Source of the DNA: Lachnospiraceae bacterium
Lineage (GTDB): Bacteria; Bacillota; Clostridia; Lachnospirales; Lachnospiraceae
DNA length: 44,250 bases
NCBI GenBank assembly: GCA_029006155.1
Contig: JAQXGF010000037.1
Span: 1 to 44,250 of the forward strand
Direction of reading: 5' to 3'
Position 1 is the stretch's first letter. Every line of letters begins with the position of its first letter. This document shows, piece after piece, positions 1 to 9,200 of this stretch. The position numbers and the translations under genes are program-made. The notes beneath the pieces are model-generated. The model had not been told where the DNA came from, searched no databases, and was given only the letters and a program-made list of their open reading frames with translations.

Positions 1-1
1 T

Positions 2-1462
2 GTAGAGGATGCGCGGACGGTAGAGGTATCGAAGGTAGACCTTGGCACCGGCGAAGAGCTGGACGGCGCACACATTCAGGTGCTGGATAAGGCAGGAAAC
101 GTTGTAGATGAGTGGGATTCCAAGAAGGGTGAGACACACAAAGTAAAGAACCTTACAGTCGGTCAGGAGTACACGCTGCGCGAGACCGTTGCACCGAATG
201 GCTATACGCTGACAACGGATACGACATTTACGATCGACCGCACCGGCAAGGTGACAGGAACAGTAACGATTAACAAGGACGGAGTTCTTCTTGTCGAAGA
301 CACAGCCACAAAGGCAGAGATCACCAAGCTCGACGCGGCGACGGAAGCACCGCTTTCCGGCGCAGTACTGAGAGTGATTGATGCAAATGGAGCTACGGTG
401 GATGAGTGGACAACGGATGGACAGCCGCATGTGATCGAGGCGAAGCTGGTGACTGGCGCGACCTATCAGCTGATCGAGGTGAAGGCTCCGGATGGCTATG
501 AGATCGCTGATCCGATTTCCTTCACGATGAAGGCAGATGGCACGACCGATCCGGTAGTCATGAGAGATGCGATGACCAGAAGCGAGACGGCATCCATTTC
601 CGTGACGAAGCAGCTGACGTTCTCCGGTGAGGCGGTAGGCGCAGTAGATGCGACTTTCTATGTGGCACTGTATGCAGATGAGACATGCACGAAGCGGATC
701 TCCGAGATCCTGCCGCTCGTATTTAAGAACGCGTCGAGTTCGACCGTCACATTTACAAATGTCGAGATCGGCAGAACGTATTACGTCGGTGAGTGTGACG
801 CGAATGGCGTGAACTACGTATCCGGCGTCATGGCAGGCGATGTGGCCTATGCAGCAGTATTTGCAAATGGCAACAAGGCGACCGTGACAGAGGCAGATGG
901 AACCGCGACCGTATACTTTGAGAATCAGTTCGCGACGATTCCGAACGGATTCTATAAGGAAGGCGTCCTGACCATCACGAAGAAGCTGCTCGGAAGTGAC
1001 AAGAAGGCGAAGGACAGCAACGAAGTATTCTATGCCGGTATCTTCTCTGACGCGGCACACACCCAGCTTTCCGGCAACGTGTCCGAAAATATTGTGGCAC
1101 TCGACCTGGCGGGTGGCTCTGAGACAGAAGCAGAAGTGATCGTAGCGATCGCACCGGGCGGTACTCAGACACTGTACGTCACTGAGGTAGATGCAAATGG
1201 CAAGCCGGTAACAGGTGCGGCGGGATTCAAGTATACCGTTCAGGTAGACAAGACCTCCGTGACACTGAGCGAGGCAAATGCAGAAGCGCACGTGACCATC
1301 ACAAATACAGAGACGGAGACTGAGTCTGAGACAAAGAAGTCTACATCGGTAAAGACCGGTGACGACACACCGATCGCGCCGTACATGGCTCTGATGTTTG
1401 CGTCGATGGCGATGCTCGCAGCAGAATTCATCTACAGACGCAAAAGACGCAGCGAAAAATAA
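2..1462 (+). CDS. SpaA/Cna-B-type cell-wall-anchored surface protein, 5'-truncated by window
   Basis: The frame is open from base 2, so this is the C-terminal 486 residues of a larger protein. Repeated prealbumin-like Cna-B/SpaA modules are visible, each starting near 'VSKVDLGTG' or 'ITKLDAATE' and closing with an E-box of the YxLxExxAPxGY type ('YTLRETVAPNGY', 'YQLIEVKAPDGY'). Two larger Ig-like modules follow. The tail is a sorting signal: a VKTGDDTP motif, a hydrophobic stretch, then YRRKRR. The motif is VxTGD rather than canonical LPxTG and closely matches the tail of the minor pilin at 13829-15610; the module before it (FYVALYADE..., YYVGE) is also homologous to that protein. Role: a surface adhesin or minor pilin linked to cell wall or pilus by a sortase. 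Family assignment is firm; the ligand is unknown. Confidence 0.88.
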   Translation, partial: VEDARTVEVSKVDLGTGEELDGAHIQVLDKAGNVVDEWDSKKGETHKVKNLTVGQEYTLRETVAPNGYTLTTDTTFTIDRTGKVTGTVTINKDGVLLVEDTATKAEITKLDAATEAPLSGAVLRVIDANGATVDEWTTDGQPHVIEAKLVTGATYQLIEVKAPDGYEIADPISFTMKADGTTDPVVMRDAMTRSETASISVTKQLTFSGEAVGAVDATFYVALYADETCTKRISEILPLVFKNASSSTVTFTNVEIGRTYYVGECDANGVNYVSGVMAGDVAYAAVFANGNKATVTEADGTATVYFENQFATIPNGFYKEGVLTITKKLLGSDKKAKDSNEVFYAGIFSDAAHTQLSGNVSENIVALDLAGGSETEAEVIVAIAPGGTQTLYVTEVDANGKPVTGAAGFKYTVQVDKTSVTLSEANAEAHVTITNTETETESETKKSTSVKTGDDTPIAPYMALMFASMAMLAAEFIYRRKRRSEK

Positions 1463-1495
1463 AGCTGTAAAAAAGCAGTAAAGCAATAAAAGAGA

Positions 1496-1533
1496 GGGGA
1501 CATCCGGGAGACAGAGCGCTTCCGGCTGTCCCC
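1496..1533 (+). terminator. Hairpin after surface-protein gene; left copy of a 30-bp direct repeat
   Basis: GGGGACA (1496-1502) pairs with TGTCCCC (1527-1533), with an inner CCGG/CCGG pairing; a short T-containing tail follows. Bases 1496-1525 recur at 4900-4929 with one mismatch in 30, so the hairpin is also the left member of a direct repeat bracketing the next two genes. Confidence 0.65.
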
Positions 1534-1543
1534 TTTCCGCTGC

Positions 1544-1572
1544 TTGACTTTACGCCCATTCTTTTTTATCAT
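1544..1572 (+). promoter_or_regulatory. Sigma-A promoter for the AAA/PD-(D/E)XK gene pair
   Basis: TTGACT (1544-1549), 17-bp spacer, TATCAT (1567-1572), directly after the hairpin. It would give a leader of about 23 nt before the start codon at 1602, which has a strong SD (ggaggagagg). Confidence 0.55.
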
Positions 1573-1601
1573 ACAAGTAGAAAGAAGAAGGAGGAGAGGT
1601 C

Positions 1602-3272
1602 ATGAAGTTCCTGAATATTCCTGCCGGTACGTCGAATTTCGAGGAGATCCGCAGAGATGGTTTTTATTATATCGATAAGACTGGCCTGATTGGTGAGATT
1701 CTCAGGGCGTCGGGCACCAAGGTCACACTGATTGCCCGTCCGCGGCGTTTTGGAAAGACATTGGGCATGAGCACACTGGAATGCTTTCTGGACATTCAGA
1801 AGGACAGCCGGAGCCTCTTCGAAGGGCTTGCAATTGCAAAGCAGCAGGATATTTGCAACGAATGGATGAATCAATGGCCGGTGATGAGCCTGAGCTTTAA
1901 GGCAGTCGAGGGAAATGATTTTTCTACTGCGTACCACCAGCTTGTTTTCGAGATCGGGGAATTATACAAAAGGCATAAATATCTTTTGGACAGCCCGGTG
2001 CTGAGTGAGGAAGAAAAGCAGCTGTTTTGGAGCATTCAGGAACGTCAGGCCGGAAAAATCGAAGTGATGCGTTCCCTTCAGATCCTTTCTCAATTTATGA
2101 ACCGATACTACAAGAAAGGGGTCATCCTTCTTATTGATGAATACGACGTTCCGGTGGCGAAGGCGACCAGCAACGGTTACTATAAAGAAATGCTGGAAAT
2201 CATGAAGGGGTTAATGCAGGCACTAAAGGATAATCCGTATCTTCGTCTTGCGGTTATCACCGGTTGTCTGCGAATTGCGAAGGAGAGCATTTTTACAGGG
2301 ACAAATAATTTTGTGTCAAATACAATTACCTCTACGCGGCTGAATGAATATTTCGGATTTGTCCAGAGCGAAGTCGATCAGGTGCTTGCGGATGCAGGGA
2401 TGGAAGAAAAGGCAGGCGCGCTAAAGAAATGGTATGACGGATATCATTTCGGTGATATTGATGTATACTGCCCGTGGGATGTCATGTGCTATATCTATGA
2501 CCTGCAGAAAAATCCAAATGCAGAGCCAACCGGTTACTGGAAAAATACGAGCGATAATGCAATCATCCGTTCATTTATCGATTATGCGGGAGCCAGCATC
2601 ACAAAAAAACTGGAAACGTTGATGGATGGTGGCTATATCATTCAGAAAGTGGATGAGAATCTGACCTATGACTATCTGCATTCGTCAGAGGAAAATCTCT
2701 GGAGCATGCTATATCTGACCGGCTATTTGACGCGGGCCAGAGCGGATGAGACAGACGACATTCTTCCAGATGGGACGGAAGCATTAAAAATTCCAAATGA
2801 GGAAATCAGGGGGATTTTTGAGACGACGGTCACAAAATGGTTTGATGACAGCGCAAAGGTCTGGGACAGAACCGCATTATTTGAGGCGGTCTGGAATGGC
2901 GATGACAAAAAAATCACGGAAGAAATGAGTGCACTTTTGCGGCGGACGATCAGTTACCATGATTATCGAGAAGATTTTTATCATGCGTTCCTCTCCGGCA
3001 TCTTTGCGGGTGCCGGGTATCAGGTACAGTCGAACAAAGAACATGGGGAAGGCCGAAGCGATGTGGTCGTATGCGACCTGATTCACGGCAGGGTGGCGAT
3101 TTTCGAAGCCAAGAGGACAAAGGAACGGGACCGCCTGGAAGCTGAGTGTGACCGGGCATTGCAGCAGATCGATGAGCGAATGTATGCAAAAGATTTTGAG
3201 GATGCGTATGATGAGATCCTCTGCTATGGGATTTCGTTTTTCAAAAAACGCTGTATGGTAAAGAAAAAATAA
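1602..3272 (+). CDS. AAA-ATPase-like protein with C-terminal PD-(D/E)XK nuclease domain
   Basis: This 556-aa protein belongs to the AAA-ATPase_like (PF09820) plus PDDEXK_9 (PF08011) family. Near residues 46-53 it has the family's shortened P-loop (RPRRFGKT), and later a Walker-B-like strand (LLIDEYD). The middle carries the characteristic KKWYDGY motif and the 'IPNEEIR' region. The C-terminus has a PD-(D/E)XK core: GRSDVVV, then IFEAKR around residues 499-504. Such genes are abundant, often multicopy, in gut Clostridia and Bacteroidetes; their function is unproven, and DNA cleavage or a defence/selfish role is an inference. The start has a good AGGAGG-type site. A paralogue follows 33 bp downstream, and the pair sits between direct repeats. 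Confidence 0.85.
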   Translation: MKFLNIPAGTSNFEEIRRDGFYYIDKTGLIGEILRASGTKVTLIARPRRFGKTLGMSTLECFLDIQKDSRSLFEGLAIAKQQDICNEWMNQWPVMSLSFKAVEGNDFSTAYHQLVFEIGELYKRHKYLLDSPVLSEEEKQLFWSIQERQAGKIEVMRSLQILSQFMNRYYKKGVILLIDEYDVPVAKATSNGYYKEMLEIMKGLMQALKDNPYLRLAVITGCLRIAKESIFTGTNNFVSNTITSTRLNEYFGFVQSEVDQVLADAGMEEKAGALKKWYDGYHFGDIDVYCPWDVMCYIYDLQKNPNAEPTGYWKNTSDNAIIRSFIDYAGASITKKLETLMDGGYIIQKVDENLTYDYLHSSEENLWSMLYLTGYLTRARADETDDILPDGTEALKIPNEEIRGIFETTVTKWFDDSAKVWDRTALFEAVWNGDDKKITEEMSALLRRTISYHDYREDFYHAFLSGIFAGAGYQVQSNKEHGEGRSDVVVCDLIHGRVAIFEAKRTKERDRLEAECDRALQQIDERMYAKDFEDAYDEILCYGISFFKKRCMVKKK

Positions 3273-3305
3273 TGACAGGATCTATTTGCATGTGAGGTGT
3301 AATCA

Positions 3306-4892
3306 ATGGGAAGATTTGTGAATCCGGATAACAGTGCATTTCAAAAGGCGGTAAATTCCGAAATTTACGTAGATAAGACAGGACTTTTATCTTATACAAA
3401 CCGGGTGCTTGATACGAAACAGGCTTTTATCTGTAACAGCCGCCCCAGGCGTTTTGGAAAGTCGACAACGGCAGATATGCTGGTGGCCTATTATAGTAAA
3501 GGCTGTGACTCGGGAAAGCTGTTTTCCGGGCTGGCTGTGAGCGGCATGGAGGATTATCATGATTATCTGAATCAGTATGACGTCATACACTTTGATGTAC
3601 AGTGGTTTATGGAGGACCGTGCGAACGGCGAGACCGTAAATTTGATTCAGAACAGTGTAGTAGAAGAGCTGAAAAAGACATACCCGGATATTTTGACGGC
3701 GGATGTGACCGGACTTCCGGATGCAATGTCCATTATAAACGAAAAGACGGGCAACCGTTTTGTCGTGATCATTGATGAGTGGGATGTCCTGATCCGCGAG
3801 GAAGCAAAGAATCAGGAAATACAGGATGAATATATTACTTTTTTGCGGAGAATGTTCAAAGGAAGTGAACCTACGAAATACATCGCACTCGCATTTTTGA
3901 CCGGTATTCTTCCGATTAAGAAGCTGAAAACGCAGTCGGCACTGAATAATTTTGATGAATTTACGATGCTGGGTGCAGGACAGATGGCTTCCTATATCGG
4001 GTTTACCGAAGCAGAAGTGAAAGTGCTTGCCGGCCGATACCGGCAAAATTATGACAAAGTAAAGAAGTGGTATGACGGCTATCGGATGAATGGGTATCAG
4101 ATCTATAATCCGCAGGCAGTCGTGAGCGTCATGCTGAGAGGAGAGTTTAAAAGTTATTGGTCGGAGACGGCATCTTATGAAGCAGTCGTACCGCTGATCA
4201 ATATGGATTTTGATGGCTTGAGATCCGCTGTGATCGAAATGTTGTCCGGGGATTCTGTGGCAGTCGATGTGACGACATTTCAGAATGATATGACCAGTTT
4301 TTCCTGCCGGGACGATGTGCTGACGTATCTGATTCATCTCGGCTATCTTGCGTATGATCAGACGGACAGGCGGGCATTTGTCCCGAATGAGGAGATCCGG
4401 CAGGAATTATCAAAAGCAGTGCGGAGAAAAAAATGGAGCGAAATGCTCACATTTTCCAAAAATTCAGAAGAACTGCTGGAAGCAACTCTGGATCTGGATG
4501 CACCGGCAGTGGCGGAAGGCATCGAAAAAATCCATATGAAATATGCCTCTGCTATTCAATATCATAATGAAAATTCTCTTAGCAGTGTACTTACGATTGG
4601 CTACTTGAGTACCATGCAGTATTACTTCAAGCCGGTCAGAGAACTTCCGACCGGACGTGGATTCGCCGATTTTGTCTATATCCCAAAGCCGGAATACCGC
4701 GCAGATTATCCGGCACTTGTGGTGGAGCTGAAATGGAATCAGAAGGCTCAGACAGCGTTGCAGCAGATAAAAGAAAAACAGTATCCGGAGTCGATTCTGG
4801 AATACACAGGAGATCTTTTACTGGTTGGAATCAGTTATGATAAAAAGACAAAAAAGCATGAATGCGTGATAGAAGAATATCCGAAAAAATAA
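3306..4892 (+). CDS. Second AAA-ATPase-like/PD-(D/E)XK family protein
   Basis: This 528-aa paralogue of the preceding gene is clearly diverged rather than a recent tandem copy. It has the RPRRFGKS P-loop variant near residue 47, Walker B 'VIIDEWD' near 154-160, KKWYDGY in the middle, 'VPNEEIR', and a C-terminal nuclease core with FADFVYIP followed by VVELKWN (Asp...ExK, ExK near residue 475). The start has GAGGTG six bases upstream. It probably shares the promoter at 1544. Its 3' end contributes AAGAATATCCG, which can pair with the downstream terminator. Two different members side by side could act together or simply have accumulated; the sequence does not decide. Confidence 0.84.
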   Translation: MGRFVNPDNSAFQKAVNSEIYVDKTGLLSYTNRVLDTKQAFICNSRPRRFGKSTTADMLVAYYSKGCDSGKLFSGLAVSGMEDYHDYLNQYDVIHFDVQWFMEDRANGETVNLIQNSVVEELKKTYPDILTADVTGLPDAMSIINEKTGNRFVVIIDEWDVLIREEAKNQEIQDEYITFLRRMFKGSEPTKYIALAFLTGILPIKKLKTQSALNNFDEFTMLGAGQMASYIGFTEAEVKVLAGRYRQNYDKVKKWYDGYRMNGYQIYNPQAVVSVMLRGEFKSYWSETASYEAVVPLINMDFDGLRSAVIEMLSGDSVAVDVTTFQNDMTSFSCRDDVLTYLIHLGYLAYDQTDRRAFVPNEEIRQELSKAVRRKKWSEMLTFSKNSEELLEATLDLDAPAVAEGIEKIHMKYASAIQYHNENSLSSVLTIGYLSTMQYYFKPVRELPTGRGFADFVYIPKPEYRADYPALVVELKWNQKAQTALQQIKEKQYPESILEYTGDLLLVGISYDKKTKKHECVIEEYPKK

Positions 4893-4940
4893 TGACTGAG
4901 GGGACATCCGGGAGCCAGAGCGCTTCCGGATATTCTTTTT
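4873..4940 (+). terminator. Terminator of the AAA/nuclease pair, containing right copy of the 30-bp repeat
   Basis: AAGAATATCCG (4873-4883, inside the CDS end) pairs perfectly with CGGATATTCTT (4927-4937), which runs into a T tract. An alternative shorter stem is ATCCGG/CCGGAT. Bases 4900-4929 match 1496-1525 at 29 of 30 positions. Confidence 0.72.
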
Positions 4941-4967
4941 TTTGACCACAAACAGTGGAAGTAATAC

Positions 4968-4996
4968 TTTAACAGAGAAATGAGATGTGCTACAAT
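4968..4996 (+). promoter_or_regulatory. Extended -10 promoter of the pilus locus
   Basis: TTTAAC (4968-4973), 17-bp spacer ending TGC, then TACAAT (4991-4996). The leader of about 145 nt before the first gene contains a TAGCC/GGCTA hairpin near 5030-5058. No other convincing promoter was seen before the adhesin gene, so this one may serve 5149-6092 and possibly the whole locus. Confidence 0.55.
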
Positions 4997-5148
4997 AGTC
5001 GTCAGAGAGAGTTTCAACAGAATCCTTTTTAGCCGCAGAAGAAGTTTTGGGGCTATTTGTTATACTTAGGTATAGCGAAAAATGTCATAAAAACGGTCAC
5101 ACAGCGGAAAAAGAGGATGGAAAAAGCAGAAAGTTAGGAGTAAGGTCT

Positions 5149-5448
5149 ATGACAGATAAGGAGCTTCGCAAGCTGAAGCGCACGGATCTTCTGGAGCTTT
5201 TGATTGAACAGAGTAAAGAGGTAGAGAGCCTGAAAAAGCGGATCGAGGAGCTGGAGGCAGAGCTGGCCGACCGGCGGCTGATGATCCAGGAGAGCGGCTC
5301 GATCGCCGAGGCAGCCCTGAAGCTGAACGGTGTGTTCGAGGCAGCCGAGGCCGCGGCGCAGGAATATCTGGAAAACATCCGGCGCGTCAGCGAAGAAAAG
5401 ACACAGGAGGCATCCGGGGCATCCGAAGGCTCCGGCAGTACAAGATGA
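5149..5448 (+). CDS. Small coiled-coil protein upstream of signal peptidase
   Basis: This is a 99-aa, strongly charged protein beginning MTDKELRKLKR. An upstream in-frame ATG (5047) exists, but the AGGAG at 5136-5140 fits the ATG at 5149 and the protein starts sensibly there. Residues about 5-50 form a heptad-rich helix (LLELLIEQSKEVESLKKRI, ELEAELADRR), then an Ala-rich helix and a Ser/Gly tail. There is no signal peptide or membrane segment, so it is probably cytoplasmic or membrane-associated. Its stop overlaps the lepB start by 4 bp (ATGA), so the two are translationally coupled. Function unknown; the setting suggests a partner of the signal peptidase or of pilin export. Confidence 0.7.
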   Translation: MTDKELRKLKRTDLLELLIEQSKEVESLKKRIEELEAELADRRLMIQESGSIAEAALKLNGVFEAAEAAAQEYLENIRRVSEEKTQEASGASEGSGSTR

Positions 5449-6092
5449 AGAGACGGAAAAAGCAGCTGGAATATCCGACGGTCGAACAGCTGGAGAAAGA
5501 GCTGCAGCGCGAACGGTATCATAAAAATTTTGGAAGCACCCTGCGGAGCACGATCTACATGCTGATCACAGTCGCGGCAGCTGCCGTACTCGTAGCGACG
5601 CTGCTGCTTCCGGTCTTTCAGATCTACGGCTCCTCGATGGCGCCGATCCTGCAGGACGGCGATCTGGTACTTGCACTGAAGGAATCCGACCTGAAGACAA
5701 AGGATGTCATCGCTTTTTACTATAATAATAAGATCCTGGTCAAGCGTGTCATCGCGACCGCCGGCGACTGGGTGAATATCGACGAGGACGGCAACGTCTC
5801 CGTGAACGGGCAGATGCTCGACGAGCCATACGTCTACGAAAAGGCGCTCGGCGAATGTGACATCGAGCTGCCGTATCAGGTACCGGAAGGCCGGGTATTT
5901 GTCATGGGCGACCACCGTTCCGTATCGGTCGACAGCAGAAGCGCAGCCGTAGGCTGTGTCTCCGAGGAGCAGATCGTCGGGAAGCTTCGGCTTCGCCTCT
6001 GGCCGCTGTCACGTTTCGGAAGCCTTCCGGAGACGAGCGAACCGGAGATCGCAGAATACGAGGCGACGCACGGTGTGACGCAGAGCGAGTGA
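5445..6092 (+). CDS. lepB: Signal peptidase I of the pilus locus
   Basis: This 215-aa type I signal peptidase is anchored by one N-terminal membrane helix (about residues 36-60). The catalytic Ser-Lys dyad is intact: Ser64 in GSSMAP and Lys100 in LVKRVIA. The box-E motif appears as GDHRSVSVDSR (155-165), so the enzyme should be active, unlike the inactive SipA chaperones of some pilus islands. It cleaves signal peptides outside the membrane; its place just before adhesin, pilin and sortase suggests a dedicated pilin-processing enzyme. Translationally coupled to the coiled-coil gene. Confidence 0.92.
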   Translation: MKRRKKQLEYPTVEQLEKELQRERYHKNFGSTLRSTIYMLITVAAAAVLVATLLLPVFQIYGSSMAPILQDGDLVLALKESDLKTKDVIAFYYNNKILVKRVIATAGDWVNIDEDGNVSVNGQMLDEPYVYEKALGECDIELPYQVPEGRVFVMGDHRSVSVDSRSAAVGCVSEEQIVGKLRLRLWPLSRFGSLPETSEPEIAEYEATHGVTQSE

Positions 6093-6235
6093 GCGTATGG
6101 AAGCACTCCTGGCCGGATTGCCAACGGGGATCATAAGATAAGAAAAGAAATTCAGCCTGCCAAATGATCGGTCAGGCACAGGCATAAGAAGAAAACGAGA
6201 AATACGGATGAAAATCCAGGGAAGCGGGGATTTGT

Positions 6236-9200
6236 ATGAACGAATCATTGAAAGAACGGGTGAGACGGTTTCTGCAGGTTCGCAGACATAGAAAAACATG
6301 GGAGAAAGTCGTCGGCAGTCTGGCGGTGGTAGTGATCTTCATTACCTCCTACATGCTGATCCTTCCGGCGATCACGATGGAAAAGCCGACCTACTGTGGC
6401 AACACACACCACACCCATACGGCATCCTGCTATGAGCCGTCAGAAGAGATCTTGGACGAGGACAATGTCAGCGGAAGTACGGGCAGTAGTACGTCCGCCA
6501 GTACCCCTGCGCACACGTGGGCCAATTCCCTGAGCATCGAAGGCATCGAAGAGGTCCGCACCGGCGGTGAGGACGAAGGGCTGGCAGAAGCAGAGTCTGA
6601 GAGCGAATCCGAATCCGAGAGCGAGACAGAGTCGGAAAGTGAGTCCGAGACAGAATCCGAGACAAGTGAAACCGTTACGGCGGAGTCTGAGACAGATGAA
6701 AGCGAAAAGGCTGTGGCTGAGGCGCAGACGGAAGAAGTGAGTGAGGCAGAATCGGAGCTTCAGAGTGAGGCAGCCACAAAGATAGAGCGTGCATCAAATT
6801 TGACTGCTGAGTCGGAGACTGAGGCGCTGACGGAAGCGCAGAGCGAGTCAGAGACGGTTGCTCAAACGGAGGCTGTCACAGAAGCAGAGACGGAGCTGGA
6901 AAGCGATACGATTGAGAATGAAGAGACAGAAGTAACAACTGAAAATGCTCTTGAAACAGAAACCGAGACCAATCTGACGGAAGATATTGCATTGTATGCC
7001 GAGGATATCATTGATGAAGGCGATGATGGAATTGCTACTTATGCAAATGATGGTATTGATTTTACCGATTATATTACAAGCGTAGACATGAAATATAAGG
7101 ATCATAAGGAAGAGTGGAAAGGTTGGCAGGATATACCAGTGCAAGATGGAAAACTTCAGCTCAGCGAGAAAGATTCCTTGCAGTTCCAGCTTAATTATAC
7201 GCTTCCAGGTCAGACTTTATCACAAACGAATAGAACTATTGTATATCAGATACCGGATGGGATTACTATAAAAAATCAGGCTTCTGGTAATGTGACAAAT
7301 ACATTGGGACAAGTAATTGGTACTTATGTGATCGGGACGGATGGCAAAATTTCTATTACATTTGAGGATGAATATGTAAATGAAAATGCAGATGGCAAAG
7401 CAGTAACGGGTCATATTATATTTAAATCATCAGTAAGTGAAATAGAAACAGATGACACCGGAAAAAAAGAAATTAGCTTTAATGATAAAGTGAATATTAA
7501 AGTTGAGGTGGTAGATAAAGTCATTACGACGGAGGATTTACATGTCGAGAAGTCTGCACTGAAAGTAAATGAGCAGGACGGAACCATTGAATATCAGATT
7601 GTTATAACAAGCAAGGCTGGAACAAGTGATAAGGTTACGTTGACAGATATTATGAAAAATGTCGGATTAGATGGTGATATTACTGTAGTAGATAAGAATG
7701 GTACTCAGATACCAACAACTTTTATAGAGAACGCAGATGGTTTTTCGATGGAACTTCCATCAATGCCAGCGGGAGAAAGCTATACAATCACTTATCGTGC
7801 AAAATTAACTGACACAATTAATGGAAAAATAACAACAAATAATACCGTTAAAGTAGATTCAAAACGTCAGGATGGAGCAAAATTGCATGATGAGGCAAGT
7901 GTTGACAATGAAATTACGCAAAAAATAATATCGAAAACAGGTAAACTACTCGAGAACGGAAAGATTCAGTGGACAGTTACAATAAACGAAAGTAAGACAG
8001 ATATTGGAGGCTGGACTTTAAGTGATGTGTTGAATGGACAGGCGTTCGAGGGTACGGTATCTATTACACCGGCGATTGAAGGAAAAACGGAGATCACACT
8101 TCCATACACTTTCCCAAAGGGAACAAAAGATACCTATACGGTAGTCTATGATACATCTGCGGATAAGGAAGTAGGCAATAATAAAACGAGTAATAAAGCA
8201 GTATTAACGCCCCCTGCGGAGGATGGGAAGAAGCCAGCAAATGCAGGTGCGGCGGCAGGAGATAACACGAGCAAACCATATAATCCAGTTCAGAAGGCAG
8301 GCCAGGGGATTAGTGAGAACAGTGACGGTGAAACTGCTATCGCGAAATGGAAAGTAACTATTTCTGCATCAGAAGGAGATATTGCGGCGCCTTGGACATA
8401 TACAGATACATTAGAAGAAAGCAGTCATAATCAGTGGTTTACTGCGGATCAGATATTACAAGTAAAGAAAGCACTTGATCAGACGCTGAAAGATGCAGGC
8501 ATAGAATTAGATTATACAATGTTTGCTGATGGGAATAAAAATCTGGAGGATGTGAAACCGGAGAGTGATACAAAGTATAGCGGTTATAAAATTACTTTCA
8601 ATACACCGTTAAAAAAAGGAACGACATTTAGCTTTGAATATAAAACAACAGCAAACATTAAAAATCTTGTTGATGCAAAGATATTCAAGAATAGTGGTTT
8701 TGTAAGTGAAAACACAAAGTCATATGGTCAAAATACGTTTAAGCCATCTAAACCGACTATTATTAAGAATGATGCATCCAAAACAGGAGGTGAAGATAAT
8801 ACCAGCCATACTTATGACGATATTACGGCTGACGGAAAAAGTGTAATAAAATGGAATATCACAGTAAACATACCAGAGAACTATCAGGGCGGTGCACTTA
8901 CAATAAAGGAAAAGCTTCCAGATGGAGTGACACTTGATTATCTTGGACTTGGAATTGCCGCTGAAAGTAAGACTGATATTACGACAAGTGGAAATCATGA
9001 AGTTGGCGGATATACCGTAGAGACAACGATCACTGGAAATACTATCTTAGTTAAAATTCCGGAAGAAATGGCAGAAAGTGTGAAAGGAAGTAGACTGGAA
9101 TTAGTGGTACATGTTATCCCAGATGAAGATACTGCATGGACGACTGGAAATAAAAGCTTTCAGAATGAAGTCGAACTGTTAGATAAAAACAATAATGTGA

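Noticed and set aside
3387..4337. 316-aa minus-strand frame inside the second AAA-ATPase-like gene
   Set aside because: His/Ile/Cys-rich shadow of a well-supported plus-strand gene.
5047..5148. N-terminal extension of the coiled-coil protein
   Set aside because: The extension lies in the leader, has no SD, and the ATG at 5149 has AGGAG at the right distance.
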